From Anaerolineales bacterium (GTDB lineage: Bacteria > Chloroflexota > Anaerolineae > Anaerolineales > JABWBV01): a stretch of DNA of 12,298 nt. The notes beneath the pieces were generated by a model. The model saw only the letters and a program-made list of their open reading frames with translations. It was not told the origin of the DNA and did no database searches. Shown piece after piece: positions 1 through 5,702 of the stretch (positions are counted from its first letter, which is position 1; the number at the start of each line of letters is the position of its first letter). Location: assembly GCA_027019845.1 (NCBI GenBank), contig JALUWE010000230.1:1-12298 (forward strand), written 5' to 3'. A program made the position numbers and the translations under genes.

Positions 1-15
1 TTTCGTAACCGCTTG

Positions 16-33
16 CCCTTTCTTTCGGAAGGG
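16..33 (+). promoter_or_regulatory. Hairpin in the rplJ (L10) mRNA leader
   Basis: A 7-bp stem (16-22 with 27-33, one G-T pair) closes a TTTC loop, just before the larger attenuator-like hairpin. Leaders of rplJ are known sites where L10, or L10 with L7/L12, binds to repress its own operon, and this hairpin may be the 3' part of such a site. The window opens inside the leader, so the rest of the fold cannot be seen. Confidence 0.45.
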
Positions 34-37
34 ATGG

Positions 38-79
38 AAAGTCTTTGCCCGGCAGTGTGTCCCTGGCAAAGACTTTTTT
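38..79 (+). terminator. Attenuator-like intrinsic terminator upstream of rplJ
   Basis: A perfect 12-bp inverted repeat (38-49 with 65-76) encloses a 15-nt loop and runs into six T residues (74-79), the form of a Rho-independent terminator. It ends about 40 bases before the rplJ start. It is therefore either the terminator of the upstream gene (often rplA) or a conditional terminator in the L10 leader. The second is favoured because rplJ leaders in several phyla use attenuation by the L10/L12 complex, but no competing antiterminator can be shown from this fragment. Confidence 0.65.
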
Positions 80-118
80 GTTCATTCGTTCATTCAATTG
101 AGAAAGGAGGTCGTGACG

Positions 119-655
119 TTGGCTATTTCAAAACAGAAAAAAACGGAATTGCTCGACCAGTATAAAAAATGGTTGGAGACGAGCCAGGCAGTGGTGCTAA
201 CCGGGTATACCGGCCTGACGGTCAAGGACCTGGATGAGCTTCGCCGCAACCTGCGCGAGGCCGGTGGCGAATTCCACATTGTCAAAAACACGCTTGGCAA
301 AATCGCCTTCCAGCAAGCTGGCCTGGAGATCAAAGATGAGTTCTTCGAAGGCAGCACCGCGGTGGCTTTCGCGTTCGAAGACCCGCCTGGGCTTGCCAAG
401 GCGCTGGCCGATTTTGCAAAAGGATCCGACTTCGTCAAAATCAAAGGCGGCTATCTGGCGGATAAACTCATGGAAGCCGAGGAGATCAAGTTCCTGGCCG
501 ATTTGCCCCCGCTGCCTGTGATACGCGCCCAGCTTTTGGGCGTAATCAACGCGCCCGCCAGCAAACTGGTGCGCGTGCTCGCCGAACCCGGGCGGCAGAT
601 CGCCGCGGTCCTGCAAGCCTATGCCGACAAAGACGCGGCAACGGCCAGCGCGTGA
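119..655 (+). CDS. rplJ: 50S ribosomal protein L10
   Basis: Ribosomal protein L10 forms the base of the L7/L12 stalk of the large subunit, which recruits and activates translational GTPases. The protein has 178 residues, normal for the family, and opens with MAISKQKKTELLDQYK, the usual L10 N-terminus. The globular domain includes GYTGLTVKDLDELRR and FHIVKNTLGKIAF. The C-terminal helix (VLAEPGRQIAAVLQAYADK) is where L7/L12 dimers bind. The start is a TTG at 119 placed 8 nt after a strong AAAGGAGG (103-110). A longer reading from TTG 98 would put that Shine-Dalgarno inside the gene, and GTG 113 is too close to it. It is the first gene of the rplJ-rplL operon and is preceded by a leader hairpin that suggests autogenous control. 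Confidence 0.97.
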   Translation: MAISKQKKTELLDQYKKWLETSQAVVLTGYTGLTVKDLDELRRNLREAGGEFHIVKNTLGKIAFQQAGLEIKDEFFEGSTAVAFAFEDPPGLAKALADFAKGSDFVKIKGGYLADKLMEAEEIKFLADLPPLPVIRAQLLGVINAPASKLVRVLAEPGRQIAAVLQAYADKDAATASA

Positions 656-863
656 TGTAACTCGGTTGACACTTTCCGCTCCTCCCGCCCCTTACAAAGT
701 GCGTTAGAAACGCGCTCGTCGGACGGCTTCCATCCGTTTCCAACGGGTTTGGGGTGCCCCGTCGAGGAATTCCATTCACCGCCAGGAGCGGGTAAAACTC
801 GAATTTGTCAACTCTCTGAACCATCTCAAACAAAACAAACAAAAAATTCAAGGAGATTTAACA

Positions 864-1244
864 ATGGCTGATTTAGACAAACTGGTTGAAGAATTGGGCG
901 CGTTGAGCGTGCTCGAAGCCGCCGAACTGGTCAAAAAACTGGAAGAGGCCTGGGGCGTCTCGGCTGCTGCCCCGGTTGCCGCCATGGCCGCCATGCCCGC
1001 CGCCGCGGGGGAAGCCGAAGCCCAGGAAGAAAAGACCGAGTTCGACGTGATCATCAAGTCCCCCGGTCCCAAAAAGATCGAGACCATCAAGGTGCTGCGC
1101 AAACTCACCGGCCTGGGCCTGAAAGAGTCCAAAGAGCTGGCCGAGACAGCCGGCGCCAAGGTCATGGAAGGCGTAGGCAAAGAGGCCGCCGAAGACGCCA
1201 AAGCGCAACTCGAAGCCGCCGGTGCAGAAGTCGAAATAAAATAA
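864..1244 (+). CDS. rplL: 50S ribosomal protein L7/L12
   Basis: L7/L12 is the multicopy stalk protein that contacts EF-G, EF-Tu and other factors. The 126-residue product shows the whole family plan: an N-terminal dimerisation helix pair (about 1-33), an Ala-rich flexible hinge (about 34-53), and a C-terminal factor-binding domain with KTEFDVIIKSPGPKKIETIK and the hallmark GLGLKESKELAE, ending in GAEVEIK. AAGGAG at 850-855 sits 8 nt before the ATG. The 208-bp gap after rplJ is long for this gene pair. It holds a small hairpin (701-713), a TTGACA at 666-671 without a convincing -10, and an A-rich stretch before the ribosome binding site, so a separate promoter is possible but not shown. A strong terminator follows, so the operon ends here. 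Confidence 0.98.
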   Translation: MADLDKLVEELGALSVLEAAELVKKLEEAWGVSAAAPVAAMAAMPAAAGEAEAQEEKTEFDVIIKSPGPKKIETIKVLRKLTGLGLKESKELAETAGAKVMEGVGKEAAEDAKAQLEAAGAEVEIK

Positions 1245-1265
1245 GGTCGCTTCCTTTTTCCGAAC

Positions 1266-1300
1266 CGGGCGAGGCGGACCTATCCCCTCGCCCGATTCTT
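1266..1300 (+). terminator. Rho-independent terminator of the rplJ-rplL operon
   Basis: A perfect 9-bp GC-rich stem (1266-1274 with 1286-1294), an 11-nt loop and a T-rich tail (ATTCTTTT) follow the rplL stop by 21 bases. Confidence 0.85.
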
Positions 1301-1322
1301 TTAATTTCAGGACTTACCCACT

Positions 1323-1436
1323 TGAAAAGTCGCACCCAGACCTCACAGGTCTCAAAGCGCATGGAGATGCCCGGATGCAATCGATTCTGGGTAAAATCTT
1401 CCTGCATCGTGTGGTAGTAGACCTGTGAGGTCTCAA
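1323..1436 (+). repeat. MITE-like palindromic element, copy A
   Basis: This 114-bp element occurs again at 5553-5666 in reverse orientation, with only two mismatches by eye. It carries two 15-bp sub-repeats, AGACCTCACAGGTCT (1338-1352) and AGACCTGTGAGGTCT (1419-1433). Each is a palindrome around a 3-nt centre, and each is the reverse complement of the other, so the unit can fold into a long cruciform or hairpin. It holds no credible gene. It lies between the rplL terminator and the response-regulator promoter, ending 107 nt before that start codon. It could be a non-autonomous transposon or a BIME/REP-type element; no target-site duplication is evident. Confidence 0.8.
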
Positions 1437-1489
1437 CATTCCTTGAGTTCCCCCCCGGCTTACCCTATCTACCTCTTTACCTTTCAATG

Positions 1490-1498
1490 TGGTATATT
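1490..1498 (+). promoter_or_regulatory. Probable extended -10 promoter for the two-component operon
   Basis: TGGTATATT fits an extended -10 element (TGn followed by a TATAAT-like hexamer) and lies 45 bases before the response-regulator ATG. No good -35 is found at 16-18 bp; the nearby TTTACC is only 11 bp away, which is too short. The leader then carries AGGAG (1534-1538) five bases before the start. Confidence 0.45.
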
Positions 1499-1543
1499 CT
1501 ACGGGAAGATTAAAAAATAACCAACGACCCATGAGGAGTAACT

Positions 1544-2221
1544 ATGAGTACCCGCATATTGATCATTGAAGATGATGAAGCCATTCTTCGATTTTTGAGA
1601 CGGGGGTTGGCTTATGAAGGGTATATTGTGGACACTGCTACAGATGGACATTCCGGTTTGGCGTTGGCGCGTGATCATCCGCCGGATTTGGTCGTGTTGG
1701 ACTGGATGCTCCCCGGGTTGGACGGCCTGGAGGTCTGCCGCCGTTTGCGGGCGGGCGGCCCGGTTCCCATTTTGATGCTGACCGCCAAAGACACAGTTCA
1801 CGATAGGATTCAGGGGCTGGATGCCGGCGCCGACGATTACATGGTGAAACCGTTCGATTTGGATGAGCTGCTGGCGCGTATACGCGCTTTGATGCGCCGT
1901 GCCCAGCCCAACCGCCCGAAAGTTTTGCGCTTCAGCGATCTCTCCCTGGACACCGGCACCCGGCAGGCAGCCCGCGGTGACCGAATCATCTCGCTTACCG
2001 CCAAGGAGTATGAACTACTGGAATTGTTCTTGCGCCACCCGCGCCAGGTTCTCACCCGGGACATGATATTCGACCACGTTTGGGGGTATGATTTTGGCGG
2101 CGAAAGCAACATCATCGAAGTGTATGTGCGCTATTTGCGGCAAAAATTGGAAGCCAATGGCGAGCCTCGCTTGATTCACACTGTTCGCGGCATGGGATAC
2201 GTCCTCCGTGAGCCGGAATAG
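1544..2221 (+). CDS. OmpR/PhoB-family response regulator
   Basis: This is a DNA-binding response regulator, presumably phosphorylated by the kinase encoded 63 bp downstream. The 225 residues give a receiver domain (about 1-120) with the acidic pair D10/D11, phospho-acceptor D53 in LVVLDWMLPGLDG, T80 and K102 in YMVKPF. A winged-helix domain (about 128-222) follows, with LTAKEYELLELFLRHPRQVLTR and the C-terminal VRGMGYVLREPE. All catalytic and switch residues are present, so it should be functional. It resembles MprA/PhoP-like regulators of high-GC bacteria, but the signal and target genes cannot be read from the sequence. Its start has a good ribosome binding site. Confidence 0.95.
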   Translation: MSTRILIIEDDEAILRFLRRGLAYEGYIVDTATDGHSGLALARDHPPDLVVLDWMLPGLDGLEVCRRLRAGGPVPILMLTAKDTVHDRIQGLDAGADDYMVKPFDLDELLARIRALMRRAQPNRPKVLRFSDLSLDTGTRQAARGDRIISLTAKEYELLELFLRHPRQVLTRDMIFDHVWGYDFGGESNIIEVYVRYLRQKLEANGEPRLIHTVRGMGYVLREPE

Positions 2222-2284
2222 TGGGTGTGCCAGGGGGCGGATTTTCCTGGATCGGGTGAACGGGGGGAGGAGGAACAAGCCTGA

Positions 2285-3667
2285 ATGTCCTTAAGAGTTC
2301 GATTGACGCTGTTGTATGTGTCCATTGTCGGGGGAATTCTGATCTTGTTCAGCGCGGTCATCTACGGCCTGGTCACACTGACTTTGCTGGCCGAGGTCGA
2401 TGATACCCTGGAACGCACCTGGGAGGACGTTCAGCGCATCGCCAGAGTTAGCGCCAGCGGCAGACTCGAATTCGTCACCTCCATCTCCTTCAACCCCAAC
2501 GTGTTCATTCAAGCCTGGGACCGGAACGGCAACCGCATTGGCGCGACTATCAGCGTGTCTCAACTCGAACGCCCTCTGGATGAGCAGGGTTTGCACGAGA
2601 GCGGACCTGTTTTCCGAGACGTTTTCATCGACTCGGTCCACTTACGGGTGTTGAGCGTTCCGTTCCTGGTGGGAGGGCGCCCGTTCGGCACCGTCCAGAT
2701 TGGGGCCAACATGACTGTGGTGGACGGCACCCTGCAAGATTTGTTGCGCACCCTGACCATCGTTTCTCTGGTCGCCATTGTGCTGTCCGGGACCATTAGC
2801 TGGATCGCGACCTACCACGCGCTGCGCCCGCTCGATCTGGTCACCCAGGCCGCCTTGCAGATCACGGAGACCATCGATCTCTCCCGCCGCATCCCGCAAA
2901 CCAGCCACCCCAACGACGAAGTGGGGCAGCTCGTTCGGGCTTTCAACCTCAATCTCAGCAGGCTGGAACGGCTGATCGAAACTCAACGCCGCTTCATGGC
3001 CGACGTGGGCCATGAATTGCGCACCCCCCTGACCGTGATCAAAGGCAACATAGACCTGATGCGCCGCATCGGCGCGGACGAAGAATTCTTCCAGAGCATC
3101 GAGAGCGAAGTGGACCGCCTCACCCGCCTGGTGGGAGACCTGATCCTGCTGGCGCAGGCCGAAACCGGCAAGCTGCCCATGGACAGCCAGGTAGTCGATC
3201 TGGACACCGTGCTGCTGGAGGTCTTCCGGCAGATGAAAGTGCTCGCCAAAGACCAAATCCGCCTCAAGATCGGCGAGATCGACCAGGTGTTGGTGTGCGG
3301 CGACCGCGACCGGCTCAAGCAGGTGTTGGTGAACCTGATCAGTAACGGCATCAAATACACCCCTCCGGGCGGTCAGGTGACCGTTTCCCTGGGGAAAAAG
3401 GGGAACTACGCCCGCCTGGTGGTCTCCGATACCGGCCCTGGCATCCCGGAGGAAGATTTACCCTACATTTTCGAGCGTTTCTACCGCGGCGAAAAATCCC
3501 GGATGCGCTCCAAAGACGGCAAAGGATTCGGCCTGGGGCTTTCGATTGCCTACTGGATCGTGCGCCACCACCAGGGCAGGATCGAGGTGGCCTCCAAAGA
3601 AGGGGAGGGCACCACCTTCTGCGTCTGGCTGCCGCTGGTGGACGGGGAGTGTGAGGGGGAGGAGTAA
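2285..3667 (+). CDS. Membrane sensor histidine kinase (HAMP-HisKA-HATPase_c)
   Basis: This is the sensor kinase partner of the response regulator just upstream. The 460 residues show a first membrane helix (about 9-33), an extracytoplasmic sensor region of about 120 residues, and a second helix (about 155-175). A HAMP linker (about 178-232, with the ALRPLD and DEVGQLVRAFN signatures) leads to a HisKA domain with H243 in DVGHELRTPLT. The ATPase domain has an N box (N350, N354), the G1 motif DTGPGIP (382-388), the F box FERFYRG and the G2 motif GFGLGLS (414-420). A GGAGGAGG ribosome binding site overlaps the 63-bp gap. The sensor region matches no ligand-binding family I recognise. The last residues (GECEGEE) and the stop codon run into a heptanucleotide repeat, so the C-terminal tail was probably set by repeat drift. 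Confidence 0.95.
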   Translation: MSLRVRLTLLYVSIVGGILILFSAVIYGLVTLTLLAEVDDTLERTWEDVQRIARVSASGRLEFVTSISFNPNVFIQAWDRNGNRIGATISVSQLERPLDEQGLHESGPVFRDVFIDSVHLRVLSVPFLVGGRPFGTVQIGANMTVVDGTLQDLLRTLTIVSLVAIVLSGTISWIATYHALRPLDLVTQAALQITETIDLSRRIPQTSHPNDEVGQLVRAFNLNLSRLERLIETQRRFMADVGHELRTPLTVIKGNIDLMRRIGADEEFFQSIESEVDRLTRLVGDLILLAQAETGKLPMDSQVVDLDTVLLEVFRQMKVLAKDQIRLKIGEIDQVLVCGDRDRLKQVLVNLISNGIKYTPPGGQVTVSLGKKGNYARLVVSDTGPGIPEEDLPYIFERFYRGEKSRMRSKDGKGFGLGLSIAYWIVRHHQGRIEVASKEGEGTTFCVWLPLVDGECEGEE

Positions 3668-3700
3668 GGAGTAAGGAGTAAGGAGTAAGAAGTAAGAAGT
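3661..3700 (+). repeat. Heptanucleotide tandem repeat (GGAGTAA)n
   Basis: Four exact copies of GGAGTAA (3661-3688) are followed by GAAGTAA and a partial sixth unit. The first copy supplies the TAA stop of the histidine kinase. It resembles in kind the heptameric STRR repeats known in cyanobacteria. Confidence 0.9.
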
Positions 3701-3755
3701 TGTCTTATTGGCAGGACTTACGCAGTTGGGAACTGTGAGCACCTGTCATTCTGAG

Positions 3756-3862
3756 GGAGCGCAGCGACCGAAGAATCTGGAGCGCAGCGACCGAAGAATC
3801 TGGAGCGCAGCGACCGAAGAATCTGGAGCGCAGCGACCGAAGAATCTGGAGCGCAGCGACCG
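3756..3862 (+). repeat. 23-bp tandem repeat, four copies plus a partial fifth
   Basis: The unit begins GGAGCGCAGCGACCGAAG and ends AATCT. It starts at 3756, 3779, 3802, 3825 and 3848, the last copy stopping after 15 bases at the 28-bp palindrome. Copies look identical. The preceding CATTCTGAGG makes the first copy read like a common dispersed bacterial intergenic repeat (the CATTCTGAG...GAAGAATCT type), which seems to have been amplified here. There are no spacers, so this is not a CRISPR array. Confidence 0.9.
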
Positions 3863-3889
3863 TCGGGGCGACCGGCCGGTCGCCCCGAC
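3862..3889. repeat. 28-bp perfect palindrome between convergent operons
   Basis: The two 14-bp arms (left arm GTCGGGGCGACCGG) are exact reverse complements with no spacer, so the DNA can extrude as a cruciform and transcripts from either side can form a GC-rich hairpin. It sits between the histidine kinase (plus) and the transglycosylase (minus). It may act as a bidirectional RNA-end block, but neither side has the T run of an intrinsic terminator. Confidence 0.85.
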
Positions 3890-3917
3890 CACCAATAACC
3901 ACGCGCCGAACAACCGT

Positions 3918-3956
3918 CCCCCGTCCCCCAGTTCCCCCCAGCTCCTCCCAGCCCCC
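3918..3956 (-). other. G-tract cluster (possible G-quadruplex) after the transglycosylase gene
   Basis: The plus strand is C-rich. The minus strand, which is also the RNA strand of the transglycosylase message, carries five runs of three to six G separated by 2-7 nt. This meets the usual four-tract rule for a G-quadruplex and begins directly after the TGA stop. Function is unknown. Confidence 0.5.
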
Positions 3957-4712
3957 TCAGTGCTCAGCGGCCTGTTGGCACAGGTTCGCGCCCCCTTTGG
4001 ACAGCCACTCGTCGAGCGTGGGGCTTTGGCTCAACCCCTTGCTGGCGTCTCTGTAAATCCCCACCCCGTAATACACGTATCGTTTTGTTTCGGCCGGCCA
4101 GTTGGCCTCCGACTTCTTCGCGGCGTTGATCCCCGCGTTGTACCCCGCCAGCCCCAGGCGCACGTCCCCGTTTTGCGCCTCCAGAGCCTCAAGCAGATAA
4201 GACAGACCGCGCCTGGCGTTGGTGTCGGGATCGAACATGTCCTCCCCCTCCGCAAAGTGAAACGGCATCACCTGAAACAGGCCGCGCGCGCCGGCCGGGC
4301 TTTGTGCCTGGGGGTCCCCGCAAGACTCGATCTGCATCACGGTGGCGATCAGATTGGGGTCCAGCCCCCAGGTCTGCGCCCACGCCAGGATTTGCGGCGT
4401 CCAACGCCGGACCTGGGGCGTGAACAGCGGCGCGATCTCCGCGCGGGTGGTGGCTTGAACCACGGCCTCTTCCGAAGCGGGGGCAACGACCTCGATTTCG
4501 ATATCCGGCATCTGGTCGAACGCGAAATTGAAGAACGCGCCCAACATGAAGACGGCCAATAGCACTGCGATGGCCGGGGGGAGGGCAAGCATAGACGGAT
4601 AGCCTCCACCGGGGAAGGTGGAGGCTGTCGCATCGTACACAATCCACTCCTCTCCGTATTCGTCGTCGTACACATCCTCGTATTCTTCGTAATCGAAGCC
4701 GTAGTCGTACAT
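3957..4712 (-). CDS. Membrane-anchored lytic transglycosylase (SLT domain)
   Basis: This is a predicted peptidoglycan lytic transglycosylase, cutting the MurNAc-GlcNAc bond outside the membrane. The 251 residues start with a very acidic, Tyr-rich cytoplasmic tail (1-24, nearly half D/E). One membrane helix follows (about 43-65), then a linker and an SLT fold (about 100-210). The catalytic glutamate is E129 in ATVMQIESCGDP, followed by GARGLFQVMPFHF and AGYNAG, the standard family motifs. The protein is anchored rather than secreted. Its ATG lies two bases after the TAA of the upstream gene (4715-4717), so translation is probably coupled; AGGTAAGG next to the start is a weak ribosome binding site. 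It shares a promoter with two LexA-type boxes at 5476-5522. VirB1-like conjugation enzymes and phage-type muralysins also use this fold, and the class cannot be settled here. Confidence 0.9.
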   Translation of the reverse strand: MYDYGFDYEEYEDVYDDEYGEEWIVYDATASTFPGGGYPSMLALPPAIAVLLAVFMLGAFFNFAFDQMPDIEIEVVAPASEEAVVQATTRAEIAPLFTPQVRRWTPQILAWAQTWGLDPNLIATVMQIESCGDPQAQSPAGARGLFQVMPFHFAEGEDMFDPDTNARRGLSYLLEALEAQNGDVRLGLAGYNAGINAAKKSEANWPAETKRYVYYGVGIYRDASKGLSQSPTLDEWLSKGGANLCQQAAEH

Positions 4713-4714
4713 CC

Positions 4715-5446
4715 TTACCTGCGGGTCTGGTTAGCAACGCGCCCGCTCATCGAAACTGGGTGGTAGGTTGGCTCCGGGCGGGCGCCGCCGTAAGCGGATT
4801 CGTAGTGCGACTCTGCACGCGGCACCGCACGGGGCTTGGGCGCGGGTTTGAACGCCGGAGACTGCCGGGGCGTGTTCAGACGGGCGCTCCCGCGGGGGGC
4901 CGGTCTGGGGAAGCTGCGCGGCCGGGACGGCACCTGCCTGACCATATTTGCCTGGCTGAACAACCGCTCACCGGCTACCGAGAACGACCCGATCAGCAGC
5001 ACCCGGCTCAGCCAGACCAGAGTCGCCACGAAGATCGGCACCACCTTCAGCAGGGTAGCACGCTCGATGACCGCGTTCCCCAGCGTCTCGTGTTTCAAAA
5101 TGGCGATAGACACACCCCACCACGTCAGCATGGCGTTCATGGTGGCCGCCAGCAGCCACGCGCCGAACAGGTACCACACCTCGGCAGGCTCGTCCGCGCC
5201 CTCCTCGGGCGTAAAAATGCGCGCGATCCCGGCAAAGTCGATCCCGCAGAACGCGATGGCCAGAATGGTCGCCCAGCGGATACCGGCAAACGACAGATCG
5301 CCCAGCAAATCGCTCAGCGCAAATTCGGTGGTGCTGAAGTTGAAAACCTCGAAGAAAAACAGGGCAAGAATGATCATCACGCCCCACGCCATCCCCCGCT
5401 GCAAGGGGAGACGGCCCATCAGTGTGTTCGAACGGGTTCTGTTCAT
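4715..5446 (-). CDS. Four-helix membrane protein with Arg/Pro-rich tail, function unknown
   Basis: I do not recognise a named family. The 243-residue protein has a short basic N-terminus, four likely membrane helices (about 19-38, 53-76, 90-116 and 132-154), and a cytoplasmic tail of about 85 residues rich in Arg, Pro and Ser (from about 165, for example RPRSFPRPAPRGSARL). An acidic loop (EEGADEPAE, 81-89) joins helices two and three. The basic ends place both termini in the cytoplasm. AAGGAG sits 8 nt before the ATG. It is the first gene of a two-gene operon with the transglycosylase, driven by a promoter with consensus hexamers and LexA-type operators. The basic tail is complementary in charge to the acidic N-terminus of its partner, which suggests but does not prove direct contact. 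A holin-like, transfer-channel or scaffold role are all possible. Confidence 0.8.
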   Translation of the reverse strand: MNRTRSNTLMGRLPLQRGMAWGVMIILALFFFEVFNFSTTEFALSDLLGDLSFAGIRWATILAIAFCGIDFAGIARIFTPEEGADEPAEVWYLFGAWLLAATMNAMLTWWGVSIAILKHETLGNAVIERATLLKVVPIFVATLVWLSRVLLIGSFSVAGERLFSQANMVRQVPSRPRSFPRPAPRGSARLNTPRQSPAFKPAPKPRAVPRAESHYESAYGGARPEPTYHPVSMSGRVANQTRR

Positions 5447-5475
5447 GTTGGCACTCCTTGACTGAATACGAAAAA

Positions 5476-5522
5476 TAGAACGGTTGTTCCAAGATTATAG
5501 AACAACCGTTCTAAATTGTCAA
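5476..5522 (-). promoter_or_regulatory. Consensus sigma-70-type promoter with two LexA/SOS boxes
   Basis: Read on the minus strand, TTGACA (5517-5522), a 17-bp spacer and TATAAT (5494-5499) match the consensus exactly. Box 1, GAACGGTTGTTC as read on the minus strand (5500-5511), fills the spacer. Box 2, GAACAACCGTTC (5478-5489), covers the expected transcription start. Both are perfect GAAC-N4-GTTC palindromes, the gram-positive-type LexA site. Their centres are 22 bp apart, about two helical turns, so both face the same side of the DNA. The flanking bases extend them to 14-bp arms that are inverted copies of each other. The same arms followed by TATTTTT could also end transcripts arriving from the NUDIX gene. 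The gene start is 31 bp downstream of box 2. Confidence 0.85.
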
Positions 5523-5552
5523 GAAGTTGCCGCTTTTTCTCATTTTTAGTAC

Positions 5553-5666
5553 TTGAGACCTCACAGGTCTACTACCACACGATGCAGGAAGATTTTACCC
5601 AAAATAGATTGCATCCGGGCATCTCCATGCGCTTTGAGACCTGTGAGGTCTGGGTGCGACTTTTCA
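5553..5666 (-). repeat. MITE-like palindromic element, copy B
   Basis: This is the reverse-complement copy of 1323-1436, 114 bp with two substitutions. The same end faces the next gene as in copy A. It ends 106 nt before the membrane-protein start, against 107 nt before the response regulator in copy A. It lies between the NUDIX gene and the SOS-type promoter. The flanking sequence outside the 114 bp differs between copies, which sets the element ends. Confidence 0.8.
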
Positions 5667-5702
5667 GCCCACCGGCGCACCCCCCGCCCTCGCGCGCCAG
5701 GC

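Noticed and set aside
1476..1498. TTTACC/TATATT as a -35/-10 pair for the response regulator
   Set aside because: The spacer is only 11 bp; only the extended -10 reading is kept.
3756..3862. Possible CRISPR array
   Set aside because: The 23-bp units are head-to-tail with no spacers, and no cas genes are nearby.
3708..4562. A 284-codon plus-strand frame starting in the 23-bp tandem repeat
   Set aside because: Its first part only translates the repeat in rotating frames, and the rest is antisense to the transglycosylase, whose SLT motifs are clear.
5476..5513. The inverted repeat read purely as a terminator for the NUDIX gene
   Set aside because: The 14-bp arms followed by TATTTTT on the minus strand do look terminator-like. 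However, each arm is itself a perfect GAAC-N4-GTTC palindrome and the pair is set exactly on a consensus promoter, so the operator reading explains more. A dual role is not excluded.
5578..5664. A short peptide (MQEDFTQNRLHPGISMRF...) readable in both MITE-like copies
   Set aside because: It arises from the palindromic element itself, has no ribosome binding site, and differs after the element edge in each copy.
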